64,000 nucleotides of DNA from Bacteroidia bacterium (GTDB taxonomy: Bacteria > Bacteroidota > Bacteroidia > J057): the NCBI GenBank assembly GCA_030430575.1, contig JAUIKF010000020.1, positions 1-64,000 of the forward strand, given 5' to 3'. A model generated the notes under the pieces. The model saw only the letters and a list, made by a program, of their open reading frames with translations, did no database searches and was not told where the DNA came from. Shown here piece by piece: positions 21,202 to 29,930 of the stretch. Position numbers and translations under genes: made by a program. Within the stretch, counting starts at the first letter, position 1, and the number at the start of each line of letters is the position of its first letter.

Positions 21202-22095
21202 ATGGCTAAATTAAATTCCGCAGAACAAACCATACTGGACGAAATTGCTGGCTGGAAAGGCCGGAAACCCAGTTTTTTGAATAGAGCGACAGATGTCGTG
21301 AGCAAACCCATCACCTGGCTCACCGAAAAGGTCATTCCTGATTCCGTACGCGCCAGTGCTGGGAGCATGGCAGAATCCCTTGCGGAGAAACTCCGGGACC
21401 TCACGCAACTTACCGTTGACAAGGAAAAAGTCCTTGAAGCTACCCGACAGTATGAAATCGACTCCCAAACTGTCTTGGAACTGCGCAAGGCGTCTATCTT
21501 TGACCTGGACAACGTCTCCAAGGAATTTATCAGCGATAATACGCGTATGGCCGCGCTTAGTGGTGTAGGTACGGGCCTAGTCGGCTGGCCCGGACTCATC
21601 GCAGACCTGCCTACTCTTTTCATGATCTCCTTGCGGACGATCCATCAGATCGCTATTTGTTATGGATTTGACCTCAACGATGAGAATGGAGAGCCAGGCC
21701 ATCGAGAGTTTGAATTAGAGTATATGATGCGGGTATTTAAAGTCGCGACATCTGCCGATGTCATTCAGAAGCAGCGCGGCCTATCCGAACTCAAAGACTT
21801 TGAGATGGGGCGCGAGATCGAACTCGCCGAAGGTGTAGGCGGCGAATTCACCGCCCGCCAAATGGGCAAAAACGCTACCAGCCTGGTCTCCCAGCGCATT
21901 ATCCGTGAGATCGTCGAACAGACGATTTCCAAAAAGGCAGCGGCCTTGGTCCCTGGCCTTGGCGCGATTTTCTCCGCTGGCTTCAACTATGTCTACTTAC
22001 AGGATGTCGGAGATGCAGCATTCATGCTCTACCGCGAGCGATTCTTGCTCGACAAGAAAGGCAGACGCAAAGTGATCAATATTGATATTGAATAG
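21202..22095 (+). CDS. EcsC family protein
   Basis: The 297-aa product resembles the EcsC family, named from the third gene of the Bacillus ecs operon, whose biochemical role is unknown. Recognisable parts are the ADLPTLFMISLRTIHQIAICYGFD segment, the central FELEYMMRVFKVATSAD, and the glycine-rich VPGLGAIFSAGFNYVYLQDVGDAAFMLYRERFL near the C-terminus, which probably contacts or spans the membrane. It appears to be a single-gene unit, with repeat-containing gaps on both sides. Confidence 0.8.
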   Translation: MAKLNSAEQTILDEIAGWKGRKPSFLNRATDVVSKPITWLTEKVIPDSVRASAGSMAESLAEKLRDLTQLTVDKEKVLEATRQYEIDSQTVLELRKASIFDLDNVSKEFISDNTRMAALSGVGTGLVGWPGLIADLPTLFMISLRTIHQIAICYGFDLNDENGEPGHREFELEYMMRVFKVATSADVIQKQRGLSELKDFEMGREIELAEGVGGEFTARQMGKNATSLVSQRIIREIVEQTISKKAAALVPGLGAIFSAGFNYVYLQDVGDAAFMLYRERFLLDKKGRRKVINIDIE

Positions 22096-22105
22096 CGGAA
22101 TAAAT

Positions 22106-22223
22106 GATTGCAGAATATCGATTGTTTGCCCTGAGCTTAGCCGAAGGGATGAACAAGGATTGATGAAGTAAAAAGAACCATTTACCTCATCAATCATCAA
22201 TCCTTGTTCGATATTCTGCAATC
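22106..22223. repeat. Nested palindromic repeat with a 31-bp insertion in one arm
   Basis: The right arm (22194-22223, beginning TCATCAATCCTTGTTC) is the exact reverse complement of two left-arm pieces, GATTGCAGAATATCG and AACAAGGATTGATGA. Between the two pieces lies a 31-bp block (22121-22151) containing CCCTGAGCTTAGCCGAAGGG. Removing that block restores a 30-bp perfect inverted repeat. A related element with AACAAGGATTG and CCTTGTTCGATATTC is at 49636-49775. Confidence 0.75.
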
Positions 22224-22257
22224 TCTTCATTCTACAATCTCTTCAAGTCTTTCCTAA

Positions 22258-22722
22258 ATGTACGCCACCCTCCTCCCCTATCATTCTCTTTTCCGCTGGC
22301 TGGTCTTGATCAGCCTCGTTTTTGCGGTATACAAGGCTTATGACGGCTGGCGGAACAAAAGGACTTTTTCTAAGCTTGACAATCGAGTCCGGCACTGGAC
22401 AGCGACGATTGTCCATATCCAATTTACCCTTGGCCTTATCCTCTATTTTAGTAGTCCACTCGTTGATTATTTCCTCAATCATTTCTCTGAAGCCGTTCAC
22501 CTCCGGAGTTATCGTTTTTTTGGCATGGAACATAGCCTGGTGATGTTCCTGGCGGTGATTGTCATCACCATAGGCTCCGCCAAAGCCAAGCGTAAATCCA
22601 GCGATCAGGACAAGTTCAAAACCATGGCGATTTGGTTTGGGATAGGCTTGCTGCTGATCCTTTCATCTATTCCCTGGCCTTTCTGGCCGTTTGAATCCAG
22701 GCCGTGGATTCGGGCGTTTTAA
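22258..22722 (+). CDS. Four-helix integral membrane protein (cytochrome b-like, function unknown)
   Basis: The 154-aa product has four predicted transmembrane helices, at about residues 12-29, 47-70, 92-110 and 121-143. His residues occur in or beside helices two and three (VHIQFTLGLILYF, MEHSLVMFLAV). That arrangement resembles small Bacteroidota proteins sometimes labelled cytochrome b-like. Heme binding is inferred only from the His positions. A second membrane protein gene follows 13 bp downstream, suggesting co-expression. Confidence 0.7.
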   Translation: MYATLLPYHSLFRWLVLISLVFAVYKAYDGWRNKRTFSKLDNRVRHWTATIVHIQFTLGLILYFSSPLVDYFLNHFSEAVHLRSYRFFGMEHSLVMFLAVIVITIGSAKAKRKSSDQDKFKTMAIWFGIGLLLILSSIPWPFWPFESRPWIRAF

Positions 22723-22735
22723 CATACACAAGCTT

Positions 22736-23047
22736 ATGACATTTTTTGTGGTAATCAGTCTAACTTTAAGCATTTGGGGATGCCTGACTGTCAATCCAGT
22801 TTTGTGGATCAGTGGATGTGTGGTGATGGGAATAGTAAGCCTAATTGCTACTTTAGGGGCTTTTGCTTATGATAATAAAAGAACCCTGGGGCGTCGGGTT
22901 TGGATATTGGCTGGATTTTTTGTTTTTCCGATCTCTTCTCAAACCCTTTTGATCACTGGACTCCTTTACCAGATCACCGCCCTTTGGGTAATCGCAAGCA
23001 TTTGCTTTTTGGGGATCATATATGCTGCCTTTGAAATAATTGGCTAA
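22736..23047 (+). CDS. Small integral membrane protein, unknown
   Basis: The 103-aa product from the ATG at 22736 (MTFFVVISLTLSIWGCL) is almost entirely hydrophobic, with three to four predicted helices and a single charged loop (DNKRTLGRR). The upstream in-frame ATG at 22691 would overlap the preceding gene by 32 bp and add a charged, unlikely N-terminus, so the inner start is preferred. A terminator-like palindrome follows the stop. No family is recognised. Confidence 0.6.
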   Translation: MTFFVVISLTLSIWGCLTVNPVLWISGCVVMGIVSLIATLGAFAYDNKRTLGRRVWILAGFFVFPISSQTLLITGLLYQITALWVIASICFLGIIYAAFEIIG

Positions 23048-23071
23048 CTATTTCTGGGTAAAAAAGCATAG

Positions 23072-23125
23072 AGACCTCGAAGGTTTTATCAGCATTACCG
23101 GTAAAAACCTCCGAGGTCTTTTTAT
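23072..23125. terminator. Terminator-like palindrome AGACCTCGAAGGTTTT family
   Basis: The arms are AGACCTCGAAGGTTTT (23072-23087) and AAAACCTCCGAGGTCT (23104-23119), followed by TTTTATTTTTA. The stem plus T-run fits an intrinsic terminator for the upstream membrane protein genes. The same arms occur at 36617-36650 and, as AGACCCCGTAGGTTT, at 43717-43749. Confidence 0.75.
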
Positions 23126-23144
23126 TTTTACAAAATAGATATTC

Positions 23145-23180
23145 CACTATTGCGACGGGTTTAAACCCGTCGCAATAGTG
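23145..23180. repeat. 36-bp perfect palindrome (TTGCGACGGGTTT)
   Basis: CACTATTGCGACGGGTTT is followed immediately by its exact reverse complement. Degenerate relatives lie at 39176-39208 and 39229-39257. It sits directly upstream of the N-acetyltransferase gene, and a GTG at 23178 inside it is a spurious start. Confidence 0.9.
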
Positions 23181-23204
23181 AAGAAAATTCCCTACATTAG
23201 CTTT

Positions 23205-23963
23205 ATGGACATCTCCCAATACCTCCAACGCATACGATATGAAGGCTCGCTATCTCCTACCCTACCAACGCTCCGGGAATTACACAAAAGTCACTTACTC
23301 ACTGTGCCATTTGAAAACTTGGATATTCACTATAGAACACCCATAAAACTAGAAGTCCCACGTGTATTTGAGAAGGTTGTGGCCAATCATCGAGGCGGAT
23401 TTTGCTATGAGCTAAATGGCTTATTTTATGAATTGCTGCAAGCATTGGGGTTTGAAGTGAGACGGATCGCAGCGCAGGTGTATGATGAGAAAAAGGGCTA
23501 TGGACCGCCTTTTGACCACTTAGCGATCTTGACGACGATTGATGGGGTCGATTATTTGACAGATGTGGGGTTTGGAGATTTTACCCTAGAGCCCTTAGTT
23601 TTCACCCAAAACATCCTTCAATCTGACCCTAAGGGGGATTTTATGATCGATCGCACTGAGGATGGTTACTTTCGGGTAAATAAAATCATCAATGGTAAAA
23701 GCGTTCCAAAATACATTTTTGAAGATATTCCCCGTGCTTACCACGAATACCGCAACATGTGCCATTACCACCAGACACATCCTGCCTCCCATTTTACCCA
23801 AAAGCCGTTTATCTCCCTCGCGACTGAGACGGGTCGTGTATCTCTGATCGGCAAGAAACTGAAAGTGACGAAAGGGGAGGACATCACTGAGCAAAAACTC
23901 CCTGATGAAGCAGCATTCAGGGAGGCATTATGGAATTATTTCAAGGTGAATATTCCTACTTAA
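23205..23963 (+). CDS. nat: Arylamine N-acetyltransferase
   Basis: The 252-aa product from the ATG at 23205 (MDISQYLQRI) transfers acetyl from acetyl-CoA to arylamines or hydrazines. The catalytic triad is visible as Cys67 in RGGFCYELN, His105 in PPFDHLAIL and Asp120 in LTDVGFGD. VPFENLDIH near the N-terminus is also typical. The in-frame GTG nine codons upstream falls in a palindromic repeat and is not used in this call. The length is slightly short for the family but includes all three domains. Confidence 0.92.
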   Translation: MDISQYLQRIRYEGSLSPTLPTLRELHKSHLLTVPFENLDIHYRTPIKLEVPRVFEKVVANHRGGFCYELNGLFYELLQALGFEVRRIAAQVYDEKKGYGPPFDHLAILTTIDGVDYLTDVGFGDFTLEPLVFTQNILQSDPKGDFMIDRTEDGYFRVNKIINGKSVPKYIFEDIPRAYHEYRNMCHYHQTHPASHFTQKPFISLATETGRVSLIGKKLKVTKGEDITEQKLPDEAAFREALWNYFKVNIPT

Positions 23964-24008
23964 TTAACCATTTACCCTTAACCATTAACCATTAACCATT
24001 AAATTCTC
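23964..24008. repeat. TTAACCA-type tandem low-complexity repeat
   Basis: The gap between two plus-strand genes contains three consecutive AACCATT-like units preceded by degenerate copies. Similar CATTAACC words occur before the gene end at 26949. It is probably a slippage-derived spacer. Confidence 0.6.
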
Positions 24009-24371
24009 ATGTCTAACTCTTTACTAATCCCCGTTTACTGCCAGATCATCAACGATACCTATTCAGAACTCAAGGGACAGTTCAGCAATAAGGTCCTACC
24101 AAATGCTCCCTACCAAACCTTTGACCTGAAGGAAGGCGCGTCCACGGACTGGTTCGAGTTCAAGAGATCCCCTGAACTGCCCCCAGAAATCAAGATCGTA
24201 ATGCTTAAAGTACAAATTAGCCAACCCTTTTCGAAGGATTATTCGGTTGAGGTAAGATATGAGGATGAGAAAAAAGTTTACGTCTCTGTACACATTTACA
24301 GCGATCAGGAATGGGCTGTTTTCTCTGCTGATAATCCTGAAATGCAAGGAAAGACCCAAATTTCCAGATGA
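24009..24371 (+). CDS. Hypothetical soluble protein
   Basis: The 120-aa product has no signal peptide or transmembrane segment. It reads as mixed alpha/beta with alternating hydrophobic strands in its second half (EIKIVMLKVQIS, YSVEVRYEDEKKVYVSVHI). I do not recognise the family. Its stop overlaps the start of the downstream hydroxylase gene (ATGA), implying translational coupling and a possible shared process. Confidence 0.65.
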   Translation: MSNSLLIPVYCQIINDTYSELKGQFSNKVLPNAPYQTFDLKEGASTDWFEFKRSPELPPEIKIVMLKVQISQPFSKDYSVEVRYEDEKKVYVSVHIYSDQEWAVFSADNPEMQGKTQISR

Positions 24372-25273
24372 AGTTCGGCACCGACGTAATAGTCGCCTAC
24401 ACCTTTCCCTTCTTTGCTACGCTCATTCTGATTGAGTACCTATTGGCGCGGCATGTATTTAAGCTAAAAGAGTCGCTTGCGGGGATTGGCGTAGCAATAG
24501 GGGCATCGGTAATTGCCGTTTTTTCAAAGACTTTTGCCTTAGCCGTCTTTATCTTCTTTTTCGAGGTGTTTAGGGAAATAAGGCTGGAAATTCTTGGCTA
24601 CGAATCCTTGGGATGGGCGTGGTATATCTGGCTGCTCGCTATTGTCGGAGATGATTTTAACTTTTATTGGCATCATCGTCTGAGCCATACCATCAGACTG
24701 TTGTGGGCTGCCCATGTGCCGCACCATTCCAGCAAATCCTTCAATCTGATCGTCGCCATTAGAAACGGCTGGTTTCCCACGCTTTATAAGCCAATATTTT
24801 GGCTGTGGATGCCCATTTTGGGCTTTGATCCAGCCATGATTGCCTTCTGCCTGATCTTTAACGGCACCTACCAATTTTGCCTCCACACCCAACTGGTCCC
24901 TTCCCTGGGCTGGGTGGCGATCCTCTTCAACACCCCACAAGTCCACCAAGTGCACCACGCCAGCAATATCCCCTACCTCGACAAAAACCACGGCGGTGTT
25001 TTCATCATTTGGGACAAACTTTTTGGTACGTACAAAACGCTTGAGCCACACAATCCGCCCACTTTTGGCATTATCAATGACCCACATTCCTATAATCCTT
25101 TTGTGCTCAATACCCATGAATTCGCCAATATCTGGCGAGATGTGAAGAAAGTCTCTTCTCTGAAGGACAAGTTGAAATACATTTTCTATCCGCCTGGCTG
25201 GAGCCATGACCATTCTTCCAAGACGGTGAAGGAACTCCAGCGTAAGGTAGAATTTGGGAATATTATTGAGTAA
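24368..25273 (+). CDS. Fatty acid hydroxylase / sterol desaturase family membrane di-iron enzyme
   Basis: The 301-aa integral membrane protein carries the His clusters of this superfamily: HHRLSH (102-107), HVPHH (116-120), an additional His173, HQVHH (193-197) and His208. These ligate a di-iron centre for C-H hydroxylation or desaturation of a lipid. Several hydrophobic helices precede and separate the boxes. The substrate is unknown; Bacteroidota members can act on fatty acyl, sphingolipid or carotenoid chains. It overlaps the preceding hypothetical gene by 4 bp. Confidence 0.9.
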   Translation: MKFGTDVIVAYTFPFFATLILIEYLLARHVFKLKESLAGIGVAIGASVIAVFSKTFALAVFIFFFEVFREIRLEILGYESLGWAWYIWLLAIVGDDFNFYWHHRLSHTIRLLWAAHVPHHSSKSFNLIVAIRNGWFPTLYKPIFWLWMPILGFDPAMIAFCLIFNGTYQFCLHTQLVPSLGWVAILFNTPQVHQVHHASNIPYLDKNHGGVFIIWDKLFGTYKTLEPHNPPTFGIINDPHSYNPFVLNTHEFANIWRDVKKVSSLKDKLKYIFYPPGWSHDHSSKTVKELQRKVEFGNIIE

Positions 25274-25307
25274 ATTAGGCTACAATATCCACCCTAATTC
25301 CCATATT

Positions 25308-26873
25308 ATGTTGAATTCTTCGACGATCTCAAGCACTTTTCTTTTCCTTATTATTTTTTCCTTTTACTCCTATTCCCATGCTCAGCTTCATCGAATACAC
25401 CCAGCCTATGATATCCTTGGAGGGCCATCTATACATACAGAGCCTCCAATTGATCTCGCATCGCCTGAACTATTAGTGGCCTCAGTTCATTGGTCGGATT
25501 TATTTACCCCGAGCATTGTTCCAAGGGATTCGTCTTTCCACTTTTATAATCAAGTCAACCAACGAACAAAGACCATTGAGTATTTCTGGGATGCAGATTC
25601 TTCTTACTATATCGCTGGATCACAATTCCTGTATACCTATTATGGTGATACAACTGTTTATATTTTTCAGCAGTGGGACATAGGCAATCAAAAGTGGAAA
25701 GACCTGAGTCGCATTTCTGAAAAGTTTGATGGAAATGGGCGTTCCTTGTATAAATTGACAGAATACTGGGTTGATTCACTTGGCAATTGGCGCAACCAGT
25801 ACCAAACGACCCACTGGAGAGATCAGATGGGGAGAGACACCCTTATTCTCGACCAAGCTTGGGGCCCCCGAGGCAATTCCTGGGTAGATGAAAATAGAAT
25901 CCGCATATCATGGGGCCCATCCTCCCCGCTATATCCCAATAAATTTCTCTCCTATATTTGGGATACTTATGACACAACTATTTCTCAATGGCAGTCTTAT
26001 CGCCAATGGTTCAATGTTTTTGATACCGATGGGACTCCCCTTTCGTATTCAGGCTATTCTTACTCCAGACTCCCCAACCCTCCCAGTATAGGTCGAATAA
26101 CGTGGTCATATAATGCCCATAAACAGCCTGTTGAGCGCCTTGAGCAAGTCTTCGATTACGGGACTTTGACGTGGGCTAATAGAAAGCTTCGGACATTTTC
26201 TTACAAAAGTAATGATCTACATGACTTAGATAGTATCTTGGTTAGGTGGTGGAGAGATGATGCCACATTTATAGGCTGGGTGAATGAGTCAAGAGCCATT
26301 TATACTCAGCTGAGCACCGACTCTTTACGGATAGACCATGCTTCTGCTTCATGGCAAAATGGGAACACGTGGCATGAAGGAGTTAGAATCCTAATCAAGG
26401 GCAATTTGGCCTTAGGCATATTTCACAATGTTTATTCTGAAAACTGGTCGGGAAATCAACTGGTCTCTTCATCTAAATCAGCCTTTCAATATACCCCTGA
26501 AGGTCATCTTTCATCGCTTATTTCGCACAAACTGGACACTGAATCTTTGGTCTGGATTATGAATAGAAGGGAGGTCTATTATTACCGCCCTTTAAATGTA
26601 TCAATCGATGAGGCTATATCTTTCAGCTTTGCTCTTTATCCTAATCCTACCGACGACTTCCTGACAATCGAACTTGACCTCAAAACTCCTCAAGAAGTAG
26701 CTATACAGCTCGTGGATATTCAAGGGCAAATATTGAAACAACGCCCGCCAATTCTATTCCATACAGGTAATCATCGATTGGCTATAGAAGTAGCGGATCT
26801 TCCTGAAGGTGTGTATCTGGTTATGGTCCAAAAAGGTGCTGAATCTCTATCTAAAAGATGGATAAAAAAATAG
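25308..26873 (+). CDS. Secreted protein with T9SS type A C-terminal sorting domain
   Basis: The 521-aa product from the ATG at 25308 (MLNSSTISSTFLFLIIFSFY) has a signal peptide cut near SHAQ. A long beta-rich body follows, with repeated Y/W-rich motifs (QWDIGNQKWKDLSRISEKFD, W-DSLGNWRNQYQT), reminiscent of the YD-like repeat bodies of Bacteroidota surface proteins. The final 80 residues form a type A sorting domain (ALYPNPTDDFLTIEL ... GVYLVMVQKGAESLSKRWIKK). It should therefore cross the outer membrane through T9SS and be released or anchored at the surface. The function of the body is unknown. Confidence 0.85.
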   Translation: MLNSSTISSTFLFLIIFSFYSYSHAQLHRIHPAYDILGGPSIHTEPPIDLASPELLVASVHWSDLFTPSIVPRDSSFHFYNQVNQRTKTIEYFWDADSSYYIAGSQFLYTYYGDTTVYIFQQWDIGNQKWKDLSRISEKFDGNGRSLYKLTEYWVDSLGNWRNQYQTTHWRDQMGRDTLILDQAWGPRGNSWVDENRIRISWGPSSPLYPNKFLSYIWDTYDTTISQWQSYRQWFNVFDTDGTPLSYSGYSYSRLPNPPSIGRITWSYNAHKQPVERLEQVFDYGTLTWANRKLRTFSYKSNDLHDLDSILVRWWRDDATFIGWVNESRAIYTQLSTDSLRIDHASASWQNGNTWHEGVRILIKGNLALGIFHNVYSENWSGNQLVSSSKSAFQYTPEGHLSSLISHKLDTESLVWIMNRREVYYYRPLNVSIDEAISFSFALYPNPTDDFLTIELDLKTPQEVAIQLVDIQGQILKQRPPILFHTGNHRLAIEVADLPEGVYLVMVQKGAESLSKRWIKK

Positions 26874-26948
26874 GAACCTCTTCAAAGAGCCATTGCATGC
26901 TCATAGTTAGCATTTTCTCATCAACCATTAACCCTTGACAATTAACCA

Positions 26949-28004
26949 TTAATCAATCCGCCCTCGCTGAATCCCCTGCCAGGCAATCTTGCATAAAGTT
27001 TTTGCGACATAATTCAGCTGCGCAAAGCGCTTGTCCGTCGTCAAGCCTTTGGCATAGCGATAGTAGATCTGCTGGACGATCACAGCGATTTTGAACAAGC
27101 CAAACACGTAATAAAAGACCATATCAGGCACATCGCGCCCGCTTTTCTGGGCATACAGTTCGACGATCTCAGAGCGAGTAGGATTGCCTGGAAGGCTTGT
27201 GGGAGCAGGAAATACTTGGGACACCATGTCACCGTAGCTGGGCGTAGTCCAGTAGGCGATGGAAGTCCCCAAATCCATCAAAGGATCGCCCAGGGTACAC
27301 ATTTCCCAATCCAGGACAGCTTGCACTTCCTGCCAAGAATCGTCTTTAAACACGATATTGTCATATTTATAGTCATTATGGATCAGGCTGTGGCTGTAGG
27401 TCGTAGGCTGGTTGGTTTCCATCCACGCCATGACTTGCTGGGCTTCAGGGATGTCCATGGTCGCTGCTTGCAGGTATTGCTTGCCCCAATTTCGGACCTG
27501 GCGTTCTACATAGCCTGTTGGCCTTCCCAGGTCGCCCAAGCCGATGCTTTCATAATCGACATCGTGCAGTTCGACGAAGGTGTCCAGCCAGCTATGGGCA
27601 ATGGTGGAGAAGTCGTGAGGTGGGATGTTTCGAGATAAAGCTTCTTTGGTAGACAAAATAATGCCTTCTACCTTTTCCATGAGGTAAAACGGTGCGCCAA
27701 TGATGTTCACATCTTCGGTGTAGACATAGGCCTTTGGCGATTTCTGAAAGGCTTGCTGAAGGCGCGATAGCACCTTGTATTCGCGGCCCATATCATGGCC
27801 TCGCTTGATGGCACCAACAGGTGGTCGGCGCAGGACGTATTCTTTGCCTTCAATGGCGAGAAGGTAGGTTAAATTGGAAAAGCCATTAGAAAATTGGGTG
27901 ACTGCCAATTCGCCATTGGGGTTTTCGATAAGGTCATGTTGTTGGAGAAATGCTTTGAGCGGGGCTTCGTTCAGTTCTTCTCCAGGTCTTACGTGCTGGG
28001 CCAT
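26949..28004 (-). CDS. APH-type kinase of the ACAD10/11-LvaA group
   Basis: The 351-aa product is an aminoglycoside-phosphotransferase-fold kinase. YVLRRPP (56-62) holds the ATP-binding Lys/Arg region. The catalytic loop is HNDYKYDN (209-216) and the metal-binding motif is LDWEMCTLGDP (231-241). These APH proteins are homologous to the kinase domain of eukaryotic ACAD10/ACAD11 and to LvaA of Pseudomonas levulinate catabolism, which phosphorylate 4-hydroxyacyl-CoA. A divergent acyl-CoA dehydrogenase gene lies 194 bp away, and together the pair mirrors the two domains of ACAD11. Aminoglycoside resistance is not the likely role. Confidence 0.85.
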   Translation of the reverse strand: MAQHVRPGEELNEAPLKAFLQQHDLIENPNGELAVTQFSNGFSNLTYLLAIEGKEYVLRRPPVGAIKRGHDMGREYKVLSRLQQAFQKSPKAYVYTEDVNIIGAPFYLMEKVEGIILSTKEALSRNIPPHDFSTIAHSWLDTFVELHDVDYESIGLGDLGRPTGYVERQVRNWGKQYLQAATMDIPEAQQVMAWMETNQPTTYSHSLIHNDYKYDNIVFKDDSWQEVQAVLDWEMCTLGDPLMDLGTSIAYWTTPSYGDMVSQVFPAPTSLPGNPTRSEIVELYAQKSGRDVPDMVFYYVFGLFKIAVIVQQIYYRYAKGLTTDKRFAQLNYVAKTLCKIAWQGIQRGRID

Positions 28005-28198
28005 GATATGTGAGGGGTAATTTTGAATGTTGAATGATGAATTTTGAATAAAAATGTTTAGGCGAGGAATTATAATAAATGGGGCATTTTAGCTTATAAA
28101 TTACTGATTGTCAGAATGCAAATTGAATTTGAACTTGAATTTGATTTTGAACTTCTCCTTGCCGTACTTTCGCTATCCGTGCTAAAACTACAATAAAT

Positions 28199-29473
28199 AT
28201 GAACTTCGAATACACAGAAAAGTCAAAAGACCTGCAAGCACGCGTTCAGCAATTCATGGAAGAGCACATCTATCCCAGGGAGACCGCTCATCGCGAATTT
28301 GTTCGAACCCATCTCTGGCAACATTTCCCAGAAGCAGAACAGCTCAAGCAGCTCGCAAAAGAAGCTGGCCTGTGGAACTTATTTTTACCCCAAACCTATG
28401 GAGAATTCAGCCCTGGCCTCACCAACCTCGAATATGCACCCCTGGCCGAACTCATGGGCCGTGTCCTTTGGTCGTCTGAAATCTTCAATTGCTCGGCGCC
28501 CGACACGGGCAATATGGAAGTCCTCGCCAAGTACGGTACACCCGAACAGCAAACCCAATGGCTCACGCCATTGATGGAAGGAAAAATCCGCTCTGCCTTT
28601 CTCATGACAGAGCCAGAAGTAGCCTCCTCAGACGCCACCAATATAGAAACCTCCATCGTCCGCGACGGCGACGACTACGTCATCAATGGCCGCAAATGGT
28701 GGTCCTCTGGCGCCATGAACCCCAGCACCGAGATCTACATCGTCATGGGCAAAACAGATCCTTCAGCCCACCGCCACGTCCAGCAAAGCATGATCTTGGT
28801 CCCCGCCAATACACCAGGGGTGAAGATCATACGTCCCTTGGAAGTCTACGGCTCCTGGGATTCTCCAGAAGGACACGCCGAGATCGATTTGGTGGATGTG
28901 CGGGTGCCTGCCAGCAATTTGCTGCTCGGCGAAGGCAGAGGCTTCGAAATCGCTCAAGGGCGCTTGGGGCCTGGGCGCATTCATCACTGCATGCGCCTCA
29001 TCGGCGCTGCCAACCGCGCCTTGGAACTCATGTGCAAGCGTGTCGCAGTACGGGAGACATTTGGGAAAAAAGTCATGGACTACAGCAGCATCCGCCAAGA
29101 AATCGCGAAGTCGCGCTGTGAGATCGAACAGGCGCGCCTGCTCACCTTGGCCGCCGCCGACAAGATCGACCGCTTTGGCGTCAAAGCCGCCAAAGACCTC
29201 ATCGCCATGATCAAGATCGTGGTCCCTCAGATGGCCTGTACGGTCATCGACCGGGCGATCCAGGCCCATGGCGGTCTAGGCGTGAGTCAAGATACACCTT
29301 TGACAGAGTTCTGGCGTTACGCTCGCACCATCCGCATCGCTGATGGGCCTGATGAGGTACATATGTACCAGTTGGGAAGGAATACTGCGAAGCAGCTCGT
29401 AGAGACGCGATTAATCGCGTCTCTACGAACCAAATGCGATGAATCGCATTCCAAACAACCCAAACACCGTTAA
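28199..29473 (+). CDS. Acyl-CoA dehydrogenase (ACAD11-like)
   Basis: The 424-aa FAD flavoenzyme has the standard ACAD domains. The helical N-terminal domain is followed by the mid-domain FAD/substrate segment ([18 protein letters not shown], then GRKWWSSGA). The C-terminal helical domain has [15 protein letters not shown] and [34 protein letters not shown]. It probably oxidises, or helps dehydroxylate, an acyl-CoA together with the divergent APH kinase. The last about 25 residues ([11 protein letters not shown] onward) are encoded by a palindromic repeat, so the native protein probably ended near NTAKQL. Its stop overlaps that of the convergent DUF1330 gene. Confidence 0.92.
   Translation: MNFEYTEKSKDLQARVQQFMEEHIYPRETAHREFVRTHLWQHFPEAEQLKQLAKEAGLWNLFLPQTYGEFSPGLTNLEYAPLAELMGRVLWSSEIFNCSAPDTGNMEVLAKYGTPEQQTQWLTPLMEGKIRSAFLMTEPEVASSDATNIETSIVRDGDDYVINGRKWWSSGAMNPSTEIYIVMGKTDPSAHRHVQQSMILVPANTPGVKIIRPLEVYGSWDSPEGHAEIDLVDVRVPASNLLLGEGRGFEIAQGRLGPGRIHHCMRLIGAANRALELMCKRVAVRETFGKKVMDYSSIRQEIAKSRCEIEQARLLTLAAADKIDRFGVKAAKDLIAMIKIVVPQMACTVIDRAIQAHGGLGVSQDTPLTEFWRYARTIRIADGPDEVHMYQLGRNTAKQLVETRLIASLRTKCDESHSKQPKHR
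29398..29449. repeat. AGAGACGCG palindrome inside the end of the acyl-CoA dehydrogenase gene
   Basis: CGTAGAGACGCGATT is followed directly by its reverse complement (29398-29427, a 30-bp perfect palindrome). AATGCGATG/AATCGCATT follows within 29432-29449. It is related to 16851-16882. Both are translated in frame as the dehydrogenase C-terminal tail. Confidence 0.85.
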
Positions 29474-29865
29474 TCACGTCCCAACAAATTTTCACAAAAC
29501 ACCAACCGCGAATCCACCAACGCCAATTTCCGCAAATGCGAAGGATAACCTTCTTGGGTGACCATGCCCAGAAAGGCACTTCTGTTTGCATATTCGACGA
29601 TGATGACCTTGTCCCACTCCAAGTCCCCTTCGGGGCCGATCAGGGTAAATTGGGTCGCGCCATAATAAAGCACTTTGGCATTTGCTTGTTGGATGAAAGG
29701 CATGGCCTCAGCCATGTAGGCATCGTACTGGGCGGTGCCTGTGAGGCCCGTCTCTGGCACTTCTGCCTTGAATTTGAGCAAATTGAGCATTTGCATAGGG
29801 CCTTCTTCAGGCAATTGCATAAATGCTATATATTGGTCTTTGCTCATGTCGAGGTATGTTTCCAT
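29470..29865 (-). CDS. DUF1330 family protein
   Basis: The 131-aa product resembles small ferredoxin-like-fold DUF1330 proteins (dimeric alpha/beta barrel). Visible family features are [10 protein letters not shown] near the start, [23 protein letters not shown] in the middle, and [19 protein letters not shown] followed by a Y-x-x-HLRKLAL segment. Its molecular function is not established for the family. An alternative start is the internal ATG at residue 7. The stop codon overlaps that of the convergent acyl-CoA dehydrogenase gene by 3-4 bp. Confidence 0.8.
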   Translation of the reverse strand: METYLDMSKDQYIAFMQLPEEGPMQMLNLLKFKAEVPETGLTGTAQYDAYMAEAMPFIQQANAKVLYYGATQFTLIGPEGDLEWDKVIIVEYANRSAFLGMVTQEGYPSHLRKLALVDSRLVFCENLLGRD

Positions 29866-29930
29866 TGTATAGTTTTGGTTTCGTGAGTCGTTGAAACTAA
29901 GTAGTTTGGGAACAATGATAAGGAGAATTT

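Noticed and set aside
24539-25213. 224-aa antisense ORF within the hydroxylase/desaturase gene
   Set aside because: It is opposite the His-box enzyme and has no independent support.
26949-28004. Aminoglycoside resistance gene
   Set aside because: The kinase belongs by motif and context to the ACAD10/11-LvaA-type group next to an acyl-CoA dehydrogenase, not to known resistance enzymes.
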